Of a stretch of DNA of 18,170 bases, positions 8,271 to 15,231 are shown one piece after another; position 1 is the first letter of the stretch; each line of letters opens with the position of its first letter. The position numbers were made by a program, and so were the translations under genes. This DNA is from Coxiellaceae bacterium (GTDB taxonomy: Bacteria > Pseudomonadota > Gammaproteobacteria > Coxiellales > Coxiellaceae), in the NCBI GenBank assembly GCA_014238325.1, contig JABABH010000086.1, forward strand, positions 1-18,170. The letters run 5' to 3'. The notes under the pieces are model-generated. The model worked only from the letters and a program-made list of their open reading frames with translations, had not been told where the DNA came from and did not search any database.

Positions 8271-8945
8271 ATGAAAGCCATCATATTAGCAGCCGGCCGA
8301 GGCAGCCGGCTCAAGCCATTGACGGATAAAACCCCTAAACCCCTGATCACGGTCGGCTCTCAATATTTAGTCGAGCGTAATTTCGACATGTTAAAGCAGG
8401 CTGGCATTCGAGAAGTGGTGATGAATGTCTGTCATCATGCCAAAACTATTATAGAGACCTTAGGCCATGGACAGCGATTTGGTATGGATATCACCTATTC
8501 TTATGAATGTGATACGGCGCTGGGGACAGGCGGTGGTATTTGCCAGGCCTTAGCCTTATTGGGTGATGCGCCTTTTATGGTTGTGAGTGCAGATGTTTGG
8601 AGTGAGTTTATCATCACGCCGTCTTTTTTAAGGTTGGCTCCACAGCACGAGGCGCATCTACTTTTTGTAGATAATCCGACTTACCATCCTGCGGGCGATT
8701 ATAGCTTGAATCGGAATGGAGCCGTTGGTTTTGGTTCACCTAAGCTTACCTATGCGGGTATGGCGATCATTCATCCTCGTTTATTTTTGAACTGTGCACC
8801 GGGGACAGTATCCTTATCGCCATTATTCAATGCGGCTATTAAGCGCAGCACCGTGACGGGAGAGCGCTATCAAGGCGTATGGTTTAATGTGGGTACCATC
8901 ACTGAATTGGAGGCATTAAGAAAAACGGTGGACAAGCCAGTTTGA
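8271..8945 (+). CDS. murU: N-acetylmuramate alpha-1-phosphate uridylyltransferase MurU
   Basis: MurU transfers UMP from UTP to MurNAc-alpha-1-phosphate made by AmgK, giving UDP-MurNAc that re-enters peptidoglycan synthesis. The product is 224 residues, the length of Pseudomonas MurU. The nucleotidyltransferase signature AAGRGSRLKPLTDKTPKPL spans residues 7-25; ALGTGGGI (83-90) and Asp108 in VVSADVW are the nucleotide and metal sites. The start 19 bases after amgK points to a two-gene operon. The Shine-Dalgarno is weak. The last 30 bases overlap the 3' end of the convergent esterase gene. Confidence 0.92.
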   Translation: MKAIILAAGRGSRLKPLTDKTPKPLITVGSQYLVERNFDMLKQAGIREVVMNVCHHAKTIIETLGHGQRFGMDITYSYECDTALGTGGGICQALALLGDAPFMVVSADVWSEFIITPSFLRLAPQHEAHLLFVDNPTYHPAGDYSLNRNGAVGFGSPKLTYAGMAIIHPRLFLNCAPGTVSLSPLFNAAIKRSTVTGERYQGVWFNVGTITELEALRKTVDKPV

Positions 8946-9578
8946 GATATCTTGCAGTTCCTGGTCACACAGTTGATGTTCTACGGGATAATCGTGCCAT
9001 TCGGTAGTATAACCGCACTGTTTGAGTTGTTGATAATAAGACTGCCCTAATATGATCGGTAATACTGGGTCAAATTGTCCATGTCCGATAAAAATGGGCA
9101 AGTTATGGTCCACCGTCTCTGGGTTGGGTAGTTGATAAGGTAGCGGAAGATAAGTGGACAAAGCTAGGATGCCGCCCAATCGTTCTGGATGGCACAGGCC
9201 AGTACGTAAGGCCATGGCACCACCTTGCGAAAATCCTGCTACAATAATTTGATGAGCTTCGAATCCTTGGTCCATCTCGTCTTGAATGAGGCCTTGGAGG
9301 GTATGTTGCATGGCTAAAATGCCCTCGACATCCTCTTGATCTAGGCGCTCAAAGCTGTAAATATCATACCAAGCGCGCATCGGCATATTTTGATGGACGG
9401 TCACATTGCGGATGGGTGCATGTGGCAGAATAAATCGTAAAGACAGATCATCGGGCAAAGGCAGGGCTTTGACGGTATTCGCCGAATCCTCGGCATCTGC
9501 CCCTAAACCGTGTAACCAAATAATGCTGCCTATGGGTTGTTTTGGAGGGGAAATAATAATGCGTTCTAAATTATCCAC
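8916..9578 (-). CDS. Carboxylesterase / acyl-protein thioesterase-like serine hydrolase
   Basis: A 220-residue alpha/beta hydrolase of the phospholipase/carboxylesterase family (the EstB and acyl-protein thioesterase group). It has IIWLHGLGADAED (19-31) with the oxyanion region, the nucleophile elbow VAGFSQGGAMAL with Ser117, Asp170 in GHGQFDPVLP and His201 in YPVEHQLC. These are the complete catalytic triad. There is no signal peptide, so it acts in the cytosol. Such enzymes hydrolyse short-chain esters or lysophospholipids; the physiological substrate is not predictable. The start is a GTG at 9578 with GGTGAG about 8 bases upstream on that strand. Its first 20 bases overlap the 5' end of lptM on the opposite strand, and its 3' end overlaps murU. 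Confidence 0.88.
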   Translation of the reverse strand: MDNLERIIISPPKQPIGSIIWLHGLGADAEDSANTVKALPLPDDLSLRFILPHAPIRNVTVHQNMPMRAWYDIYSFERLDQEDVEGILAMQHTLQGLIQDEMDQGFEAHQIIVAGFSQGGAMALRTGLCHPERLGGILALSTYLPLPYQLPNPETVDHNLPIFIGHGQFDPVLPIILGQSYYQQLKQCGYTTEWHDYPVEHQLCDQELQDISNWLVHRFS

Positions 9579-9729
9579 AAGACAAACTCACCGTGCTTTA
9601 ATGCGTTGGGCCATGCTATTGTATATTTTCTCTCTCACCGGATGTGGTCAAACCGGCCCCCTATATTTACCACAAAAATCTAATATAATGAAGCAGGGAG
9701 TGACCAGTACCCATCACTTAGATGAGTAA
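9559..9729 (+). CDS. lptM: LPS translocon maturation lipoprotein LptM (YifL)
   Basis: A 56-residue lipoprotein. MRWAMLLYIFSLTGC is a lipoprotein signal with lipobox LTGC (Cys29). It is followed by the invariant family motif GCGQTGPLYLP (28-38) and a polar tail. LptM binds the LptD-LptE translocon and promotes correct LptD disulfide formation, and this window also encodes LptD. I chose the ATG at 9559 because GGAGG lies at 9544-9548, 10 bases upstream. This adds 14 residues before the hydrophobic segment. The ATG at 9601 would give a more typical N-terminus but has no Shine-Dalgarno. The ribosome site and the first 20 bases lie inside the divergent esterase gene. The stop overlaps one possible dapF start; lptM-dapF adjacency is common in gammaproteobacteria. 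Confidence 0.85.
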   Translation: MRSKLSTRQTHRALMRWAMLLYIFSLTGCGQTGPLYLPQKSNIMKQGVTSTHHLDE

Positions 9730-9760
9730 GTCGCGCTTCTTTAATGGATCAGGGTTAGTA

Positions 9761-10591
9761 ATGAATATACCATTTACAAAAATGCATGGTTTAGGTAACG
9801 ATTTTGCTTTAATTGATGCGACTCAGCAACCTTATAAATTATCCGCCAGTCAAATTCAGCAAATGGCGAATCGTCGATTAGGGGTAGGTTTTGATCAGCT
9901 CCTGATGCTAGAGTCTTCGAAAATCGCAGACACAGATTTTCATTTTCGTATTTTTAATGCGGACGGGCATGAAGTGGGTCAATGCGGTAATGGTGCGCGC
10001 TGCATGGCGCATTTTATTCGTCTGCGTGGTCTAAGCCATAAACAGCAGTGGAAGCTTTCAACCTTGACTCAAGTGTTAACGGTGCAGATTGAAGACGATC
10101 ATAAAGTGTCAGTGACGATGGGGGTACCAGCATTTCAGCCCAAGGACATCCCCTTTTTAAATGATAAAGTGAGCAATTGGTATACCTTGATGGTACAAGA
10201 TCGTAGGGTTGAATTAGGAGTCGCTAATATCGGTAATCCGCATGCTATTATTCCGGTGGAACGTATAGACGTGGATGACGTGGTGAAATTGGGTGCTTTA
10301 TTAAGCCAACATACAGCCTTTCCTGCAGGCGTGAATGTAGGGTTTATGCATGTATTGAACGAGCAACATATTCGTTTGCGTGTGTATGAGCGTGGAGTGG
10401 GTACGACACTCGCATGCGGTAGTAATGCTTGTGCAGCCGTTGCCGTCGGAAGACGGGCAGGACTTTTGCAAGAACGTGTGAAGGTCAGCCAACCGGGGGG
10501 GAGTTTGATCGTAGACTGGCAGGGACCACAGATGCCGGTGATCATGACGGGGCTTGCGGCGACCGTATTTGAAGGAACTTATGCCGTGTAA
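9761..10591 (+). CDS. dapF: Diaminopimelate epimerase DapF
   Basis: DapF interconverts LL- and meso-diaminopimelate by a two-cysteine, cofactor-free mechanism, supplying peptidoglycan and lysine. From the ATG at 9761 the protein is 276 residues and begins MNIPFTKMHGLGNDF, the standard family N-terminus, with AGGG 7 bases upstream. An upstream ATG at 9722 would add 13 unrelated residues and overlap the lptM stop. Catalytic cysteines are Cys75 (GQCGNGARC) and Cys219 (TLACGSNACA). NADG at 66-69, GNPH at 158-161 and RVYERG are substrate-site blocks. One departure: the usual Gly-Glu-Thr before the second cysteine reads Gly-Thr-Thr (Thr215). lptM lies immediately upstream. Confidence 0.95.
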   Translation: MNIPFTKMHGLGNDFALIDATQQPYKLSASQIQQMANRRLGVGFDQLLMLESSKIADTDFHFRIFNADGHEVGQCGNGARCMAHFIRLRGLSHKQQWKLSTLTQVLTVQIEDDHKVSVTMGVPAFQPKDIPFLNDKVSNWYTLMVQDRRVELGVANIGNPHAIIPVERIDVDDVVKLGALLSQHTAFPAGVNVGFMHVLNEQHIRLRVYERGVGTTLACGSNACAAVAVGRRAGLLQERVKVSQPGGSLIVDWQGPQMPVIMTGLAATVFEGTYAV

Positions 10592-10751
10592 CTGGCTTCA
10601 CACAGGATGGGTCGCCTGCTGCTCTTATGCCATTTTATGATGAAATTGTATTTTGGTCTTGCATATTTACGGTTTAAGTTGTACTTTTTACGCCCTATCG
10701 ATTGAATTATGTTCAGTATTGTTCAACTTCACAAGAGGTGTGATTCGTCCT

Positions 10752-11318
10752 ATGAAATCAGAAGAACAACAACCTTTATTGAAGGACAATGAGGCAAGCT
10801 CATCTCGTCAATCTGACGATGGGGCATGCTCATCTACTCAAGCTGCTGTACCGCTTAGACCTGAAGGAGAGTCCAGTGTTTCCCTTGATGCTGAGCAACG
10901 AGAGTCCGGAGTCCTAGCTAGTGATCAAAATAAACCTTCCGTAATAAACGGAATCATGGCCTTGTTCGCTCTAGGCTTGGTTGCGTCTCTACCATTAGCC
11001 TATGTATGTGGTGAGAGATACGGTGACTCATTGTTCGCTTGCGAGGAGATAACAACTAGTGAAAACTGTGTGGAATCTTATCGTTGGAAAATGTTTCTTT
11101 TGCTTCAACCAATCAATGTTCTAGTGTTTACCGGCTTACCTATCTTTTTCTGTAAGCTTGTGGCCCGTTTGCACAAAAAACCACGCTGTTCCTTGTTCTC
11201 ATCTCCTCGACATGCTGGATATAGGGAATTTAATGAGCAGGATATTGAGGCAGTCAATTTTGAGCAGGGAGACACACAGGAAATCATTAATCCTAATCCT
11301 AATGGCGCTATTAATTGA
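10752..11318 (+). CDS. Unrecognised two-helix membrane protein with Cys-containing loop (cluster member 1)
   Basis: I do not recognise this 188-residue protein. A polar, Ser/Glu-rich tail of about 63 residues is followed by TM1 (about 64-86), a short loop with Cys86, Cys97 and Cys106, TM2 (about 114-139), and a polar tail of about 50 residues. It has no cleavable signal, so both tails probably face the same side. The ATG at 10752 was chosen because GAGG lies at 10735-10738 (a long 13-base spacing). The frame is open back to a TTG at 10653 that has no ribosome site. The segment following TM1 matches member 3 (Tyr-[Val/Ile]-x-x-Glu-[Arg/Lys], then Cys nine residues after Glu). Residues 5-10 (EQQPLL) fit the eukaryotic acidic dileucine sorting pattern. 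The 160 bases between dapF and this start show no clear promoter or terminator. Confidence 0.6.
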   Translation: MKSEEQQPLLKDNEASSSRQSDDGACSSTQAAVPLRPEGESSVSLDAEQRESGVLASDQNKPSVINGIMALFALGLVASLPLAYVCGERYGDSLFACEEITTSENCVESYRWKMFLLLQPINVLVFTGLPIFFCKLVARLHKKPRCSLFSSPRHAGYREFNEQDIEAVNFEQGDTQEIINPNPNGAIN

Positions 11319-11358
11319 AATAGCGTGTCAGAAATTAACCAAAGAGGTAGGATAGCCT

Positions 11359-11937
11359 ATGTTCAGTACGTCAGATCAATCAGGAGCGGCTCACAAGCCA
11401 CCAGACTCCAAGCAGGTGACATTTGCTGAGCCTGTTGTTGAGAAAGGGGACAGTCTATTTTCGACTCGTCATATTGCTGATAACAATGAATTGACCAAAA
11501 AAGCAGAAAAGATGAGGAGCAGTACCTATCGCACTCAACTGGCTAATCATGCCCCATGGATCATATTTGCGGTAGTTTCCTGTCGTCTGGTGCTAGGGCT
11601 TATTGTTGGTAATATACTCAGTCAAATATATTGTGAAAAGAGGCCGCATCATCTACAACGAATGGGGCTTGAACCTATGTGTGAGAATGCTCAATACATG
11701 GCTATATCGTTGAGCATCCTTGTTAGTGTTCTTTCTGGTTTAGTTGAAGGATGGCTTGTTGCTCGCTCTCCCGAAAAGGGTAATCTTGTGTCCCGTACGT
11801 GCTTGACGATGTTCGTACCTTTCGGGTCTTGCTTATCGCGAGCTTGCCGTTCAACACGATCGCAGCCATTAGCATCTTCGGAAAAAAGTGGCCTAGATGA
11901 TGTAGATGCTCCAGTGCAAAGAGTAAGCGGGGTATGA
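11359..11937 (+). CDS. Unrecognised two-helix membrane protein with Cys-containing loop (cluster member 2)
   Basis: An unrecognised 192-residue protein with the same plan as its neighbours: a polar N-tail of about 65 residues, TM1 (about 66-91, starting HAPWIIFAVV), a loop with Cys92 and Cys108, TM2 (about 114-136), and a basic then acidic C-tail with further cysteines (148, 158, 163). The loop start IYCEK resembles the YVCGER and YIYREK segments in members 1 and 3. AGGA at 11349-11352 lies 6 bases before the ATG. The leader AGAGGTAGGATAGCCTATG resembles the one before member 1, consistent with duplication. It begins 40 bases after member 1, and its stop overlaps the start of member 3 (ATGA), so the three are probably co-transcribed. 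Confidence 0.6.
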   Translation: MFSTSDQSGAAHKPPDSKQVTFAEPVVEKGDSLFSTRHIADNNELTKKAEKMRSSTYRTQLANHAPWIIFAVVSCRLVLGLIVGNILSQIYCEKRPHHLQRMGLEPMCENAQYMAISLSILVSVLSGLVEGWLVARSPEKGNLVSRTCLTMFVPFGSCLSRACRSTRSQPLASSEKSGLDDVDAPVQRVSGV

Positions 11938-12467
11938 GCGTCGGTTCATCAGAGGAGCAGCAGAATAGGGTTCGGGAGGAGCCGGGAGCCGCCTGTATGA
12001 ACGTCAACCATCCTCTTTGGCAGCATACGGCGATAAGACAAGCGTCAGAAAGCACTCCACCTCTTCTAGTGAAGAGACGAATTTTGGAGAAATTTCAAGG
12101 TACTGGGTTGGGTTCACCCCCCTGGTTTTTGTTATGCTTGGGTTTGTCATCGTTGGGTTTGTCATCGTTGGGTTTGTTAGCTATGGGTGCATCCCTTGGA
12201 TATATATATCGTGAAAAGCTTGACTCTAGCATGAGGCTGTGTGGCCGGGATATGAGTACGGATAAAATTACAGAATGTCAGAATTATAGTGGGGTAGGTA
12301 TAGGGGTCGCCATTGCTGCAACCTTTGCTTTACTAGGGTTGACGGCCAGTTTACTTTGTATTGTCGGCAAGTTTGCTCGGAATCACAGTGCTCCTTCCTC
12401 CACCGCTAGTCTGTTTGACTCTCATGATATGGAGAGTGCCCACAGTCCTAGTCTATCTCACTCTTAA
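11934..12467 (+). CDS. Unrecognised two-helix membrane protein with Cys-containing loop (cluster member 3)
   Basis: An unrecognised 177-residue protein. A polar N-tail of about 60 residues precedes TM1 (about 62-91), a loop with Cys103 and Cys115, TM2 (about 119-146), and a Ser/His-rich C-tail. Spacing from the post-TM1 Glu (Glu94) to the first loop cysteine is nine residues, identical to member 1 (Glu88 to Cys97), which supports common descent. TM1 contains a repeated Gly-Leu-Ser-Ser-Leu unit encoded by a 15-bp tandem repeat. The ATG overlaps the stop of member 2 by four bases, suggesting coupled translation. The last 20 bases overlap the 3' end of convergent anmK, leaving no room for a separate terminator. 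Confidence 0.6.
   Translation: MSVGSSEEQQNRVREEPGAACMNVNHPLWQHTAIRQASESTPPLLVKRRILEKFQGTGLGSPPWFLLCLGLSSLGLSSLGLLAMGASLGYIYREKLDSSMRLCGRDMSTDKITECQNYSGVGIGVAIAATFALLGLTASLLCIVGKFARNHSAPSSTASLFDSHDMESAHSPSLSHS
12138..12179 (+). repeat. 15-bp tandem repeat, 2.8 units, within a transmembrane helix
   Basis: The unit TTGGGTTTGTCATCG occurs at 12138-12152 and 12153-12167, followed by a partial third unit at 12168-12179 ending GTTA. The unit is a multiple of three, so gain or loss of a copy would lengthen or shorten TM1 of cluster member 3 by five residues without a frameshift. Confidence 0.9.
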
Positions 12468-13635
12468 TGATTTTATTGAAGTCGTGTCCGCTTGTATTAG
12501 CTGGGTAAAGGGCTCCTAATATGGAGGGCTCTTTTGCGCCGGTGACGTTGGGAGCGTTGCTGGGCTGTCCTTTTAATGTATTGTGAGCAAACCACGCGAA
12601 GCAGGCGGCTTCGATCCAATCTGGCGGGAATGCCAATAATTCCAATGTGGTTGTGACGGGATAGGGATGGCAGAGAGCTCGTATTCTTTCTAGCAGTTGC
12701 TTATTATGGCAGCCACCACCACATAAGGCGATGATATGTGGATCCGGGCCCGATAAGGCTAAGGAGGATCGCATCGTTTGGGCTGTGAGTTCAAGTAATG
12801 TGGCTTGTATATCAACAGGATGGTATAGCACATCGATTTGTTTTAAATAGCGTTCCAACCATAAAAGATTAAAATATTCTCGGCCCGTGCTTTTGGGGGC
12901 TTGTTGTTGAAAATAGGGGTCAGCAAGTAATATTTTTAGTAATGGAATCTGTACGGTGCCAAGCGAGGCCCAGGATCCTTGATCATCATAGTGTTGGTTT
13001 AAATGTTTTATTGCCCAAGCGTCGAGCAGCATATTGCCTGGTCCGCTATCAAATCCTGCCATGGGCCTGTGATGCTGAGGGGATATATGGGTGATATTAG
13101 CAATCCCACCGATATTGCATATCCAATAGGATGCTAGCTTGTCTATAGACTTTTGTTCTTCTAACAGATAAGCGTGAAATAGAGGTGCGAGCGGCGCACC
13201 TTGCCCGCCTAATGCGATATCGCGGCGCCTAAAATCTGCAACGGTCGTGATATGGGTTAAGGCAGCGATGGTATTCGGATCTCCAATTTGTAGGGTAAAA
13301 GGGATATCCGCTGCTGGCATATGTCGAATGGTTTGACCATGACAGCCAATGGCCGTAATGGCGTTTGAAGATAGCTTATTCTTCTGTAATAGATGGGTTA
13401 CAGCTTTTGCAAATAACTGACCGAGTTCGACGTCAGTTTGCCCCATGGTGTGAATTTCGTCGGGATGTGATGTTGACAAGCGTAGTAATTTTGCTTTGAG
13501 TGCGAAGGGGATAGGTTCAGAAGAGGTGGCTATGAGTCTTAGTGGATCAAAGGTTAATAAGGCTGCATCGATGGCATCGAGACTGGTGCCAGACATTAAG
13601 CCGATATATTTTTTGGCCTGATCCGCGGATATCAT
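12448..13635 (-). CDS. anmK: Anhydro-N-acetylmuramic acid kinase AnmK
   Basis: AnmK opens the 1,6-anhydro ring of recycled anhydro-MurNAc while phosphorylating it to MurNAc-6-phosphate. Visible motifs are the N-terminal phosphate loop YIGLMSGTSLDAID, GCHGQTIRH, DFRRRDIALGGQGAPLAPLFH, the NIGGIANIT block, GFDSGPGNMLLDAW, STGREYFN and a C-terminal CGGGCHNKQLLERI. I chose the ATG at 13635 (395 residues) because it places MSGTSLD 14 residues from the start, as usual. An ATG at 13680 in the same frame would add 15 residues and overlap the upstream peptidase gene. Neither has a clear Shine-Dalgarno, so coupling to the peptidase gene, whose stop is 13 bases upstream, is likely. The pairing with the M23 peptidase and tyrS matches Pseudomonas. 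Confidence 0.93.
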   Translation of the reverse strand: MISADQAKKYIGLMSGTSLDAIDAALLTFDPLRLIATSSEPIPFALKAKLLRLSTSHPDEIHTMGQTDVELGQLFAKAVTHLLQKNKLSSNAITAIGCHGQTIRHMPAADIPFTLQIGDPNTIAALTHITTVADFRRRDIALGGQGAPLAPLFHAYLLEEQKSIDKLASYWICNIGGIANITHISPQHHRPMAGFDSGPGNMLLDAWAIKHLNQHYDDQGSWASLGTVQIPLLKILLADPYFQQQAPKSTGREYFNLLWLERYLKQIDVLYHPVDIQATLLELTAQTMRSSLALSGPDPHIIALCGGGCHNKQLLERIRALCHPYPVTTTLELLAFPPDWIEAACFAWFAHNTLKGQPSNAPNVTGAKEPSILGALYPANTSGHDFNKIIKSEID

Positions 13636-13648
13636 GGTGGTAGCATTT

Positions 13649-14905
13649 TTAATGAGGGGCAGCCGTATGGTGAGTGACATGGATGCGTTGTTGGTAGGCC
13701 TGCAATTTATCCAGTAAGTATTTTTCGCGTGCTAATATAGATTCATGGGATAGGCGGCTAGGATGATGGATATGCGTTCTTGACCACATGAGCCAGTCTC
13801 GTGGTTTGCCGTGCACATAGAAACTGAAGTGTAGGTGTGGTCCGGTGGCCCAACCTGTGGCGCCGACGTAGCCGATAAGTTGTCCTTTTTTCACCATTTG
13901 GCCGGGTTGAATATGAGGTATAAAGCGCGAAAGATGAGCGTATAAACCCGCATATATTTTGTGATAATGGATCACAATGGTATTGCCAAATCCTCGCTGC
14001 TGCCCCACAAACGTCACGTATCCATCCCCGATGGATCGAACGGGAGTGCCGCGAGGGGCAGCGAAGTCTACGCCGTGATGTGGCTTAATTTGATGCAAAA
14101 TGGGGTGCAAGCGGTGGAGATTAAAATAGCTGCTAATGCGCCGATAATGCAGTGGTGCGCTTAAAAAGGTTTGTTGACTAGACTGGTGTCCTTTGCCCGT
14201 ATAATAACCATCCTGTTGAGTGAGCGGATCTGTATAGCGGATAGCACGATAGCGGTGATGCTTGTGGGTAAAGATGGCGGCTAGTATTTTGCTCTGACCA
14301 GATGAGGCACGAGTGTTATGGGGCGCTTGATAAATGAAATCAAAGCGATCTCCAATATGAAGGTGGCGTAAAAAATCAATGCTACCTGCAAACATATGCT
14401 CTAACTGAAGCAATAATTGAGCGCTTATGCCGGATCGTTTTGCAGCTTGATACATGTCACGCGTGATGACCAAGGATTGACAATACAAGTGCATGGGTGT
14501 CGGTGGTGTATGAATGAACTGGCGGCTGAAAGTGTGTCCAGCTTGACGTGTTATTAACCATGCTGTGTGGGAAGATAATGGGTATTGGAGTGCTAAAAGC
14601 CTATGCGAGGTGGATTGAATATACAGCAGCTGGTGGGGGTAGAGTTGCTGTAAAGGTCGGTATAGACGACCGAGCTTCCAAGCATCTTGCTGGCTGATAC
14701 CCATTTTTTTAAAGATTGAACTGAGAGTATCTCCTTTTCTCAGGCTGACCTTGCTCCAAGCGGGTCCCATAGCGAGGGCGCGAGGGGGATGCGGCTCTCC
14801 TATTCTTAAGGTATTGGCTAAATTGGATTCAGTGAGCATCAATACGCTCATCAGCATCACGATAGCACGCCATATAATAATCAATAGCGATTTTTTATTT
14901 ACCAT
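13649..14905 (-). CDS. M23-family peptidoglycan endopeptidase (MepM/OapA-like)
   Basis: A 418-residue envelope protein predicted to cleave peptidoglycan crosslinks, acting in the periplasm. An N-terminal signal or anchor (IIIWRAIVMLMSVLML, 9-24) is followed by a LysM/OapA-like region (WSKVSLRKGDTLSSIFKKMG, 50-69), a middle domain, and a C-terminal lysostaphin-like M23 domain. Zinc and catalytic residues are visible: His276 and Asp280 in HHGVDFAAP, His324 in YAHL, and His357/His359 in GPHLHF. The catalytic site is complete, so this is an active enzyme rather than an EnvC/NlpD-type activator. It lies upstream of anmK and divergent from tyrS, as in Pseudomonas, linking hydrolysis with recycling. 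No E. coli gene symbol is assigned because subfamily membership is not proven. Confidence 0.9.
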   Translation of the reverse strand: MVNKKSLLIIIWRAIVMLMSVLMLTESNLANTLRIGEPHPPRALAMGPAWSKVSLRKGDTLSSIFKKMGISQQDAWKLGRLYRPLQQLYPHQLLYIQSTSHRLLALQYPLSSHTAWLITRQAGHTFSRQFIHTPPTPMHLYCQSLVITRDMYQAAKRSGISAQLLLQLEHMFAGSIDFLRHLHIGDRFDFIYQAPHNTRASSGQSKILAAIFTHKHHRYRAIRYTDPLTQQDGYYTGKGHQSSQQTFLSAPLHYRRISSYFNLHRLHPILHQIKPHHGVDFAAPRGTPVRSIGDGYVTFVGQQRGFGNTIVIHYHKIYAGLYAHLSRFIPHIQPGQMVKKGQLIGYVGATGWATGPHLHFSFYVHGKPRDWLMWSRTHIHHPSRLSHESILAREKYLLDKLQAYQQRIHVTHHTAAPH

Positions 14906-15231
14906 ATGAAATCGGCATGATGGTATAATTATGAATATAATTTATGGTCAGCATGATGAATAAGAATGAGGGGTAGTGTACCTGAAGTTTTTTGATTTTG
15001 AAATGTGAATGGGTGTTCTGCTTGTTAAGGCTGTATGTAACCTGTCAGCTTGATGTCTATCTGTGTGAAAATACGCTAACATTTAGGATCATTTTTTTGC
15101 TAGCTCAGCTGGTCTTAAATAGTGTATTTTTATGGTCATGGCACGTATTCCTATGACTCATCGATGTTGTTTTTCACAGATAGTAGATAGGTTGCGGTTC
15201 ATAAAGTTTTAATATTCAAGGTGGTAAATTG
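14906..15231. other. Divergent intergenic region between the M23 peptidase gene and tyrS
   Basis: About 325 bases with no credible ORF. For tyrS there are two weak promoter candidates on the + strand: an extended -10 (TGGTATAAT, 14921-14929), which would leave a leader of about 290 bases, and TTTTTT (15093-15098) with TAAATA (15116-15121) at 17-base spacing. The tyrS ribosome site AAGGTGG is at 15218-15224. I see no T-box or riboswitch architecture and no intrinsic terminator before tyrS. Confidence 0.4.
14922..14951 (-). promoter_or_regulatory. Candidate promoter for the M23 peptidase-anmK operon
   Basis: On the reverse strand CTGACC (14951-14946) and TATACC (14927-14922) are 18 bases apart and lie just upstream of the ATG at 14905. 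Each box matches 4 of 6 consensus positions. The leader would be very short. Confidence 0.3.

Noticed and set aside
10495..10501. G7 run in dapF as a second contingency tract
   Set aside because: It encodes the conserved Pro-Gly-Gly of DapF in the correct frame, is shorter than typical slippage tracts, and the gene is intact.
10135..10545. 136-codon reverse-strand frame opposite dapF
   Set aside because: It lies wholly inside a clearly coding gene and its product has no recognisable features.
10653..10751. Longer version of cluster member 1 starting at TTG 10653 with a hydrophobic N-terminus
   Set aside because: There is no ribosome site before the TTG, and GAGG plus ATG at 10752 is a better start; the leader resembles that of member 2.
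12500..13600. Possible CRISPR, IS element or attachment site in the anmK region or elsewhere
   Set aside because: No spaced direct repeats, transposase genes or tRNA-flanking repeats were found anywhere in the window. The only transposase-related item is the Rpn-family nuclease at the left edge, without visible terminal repeats.
15097..15112. TAGCTCAGCTGGT resembling a tRNA D-arm
   Set aside because: No acceptor stem, anticodon stem or T-arm at the required distances; a GGTTCATAA near 15196 is too far away. Treated as chance.
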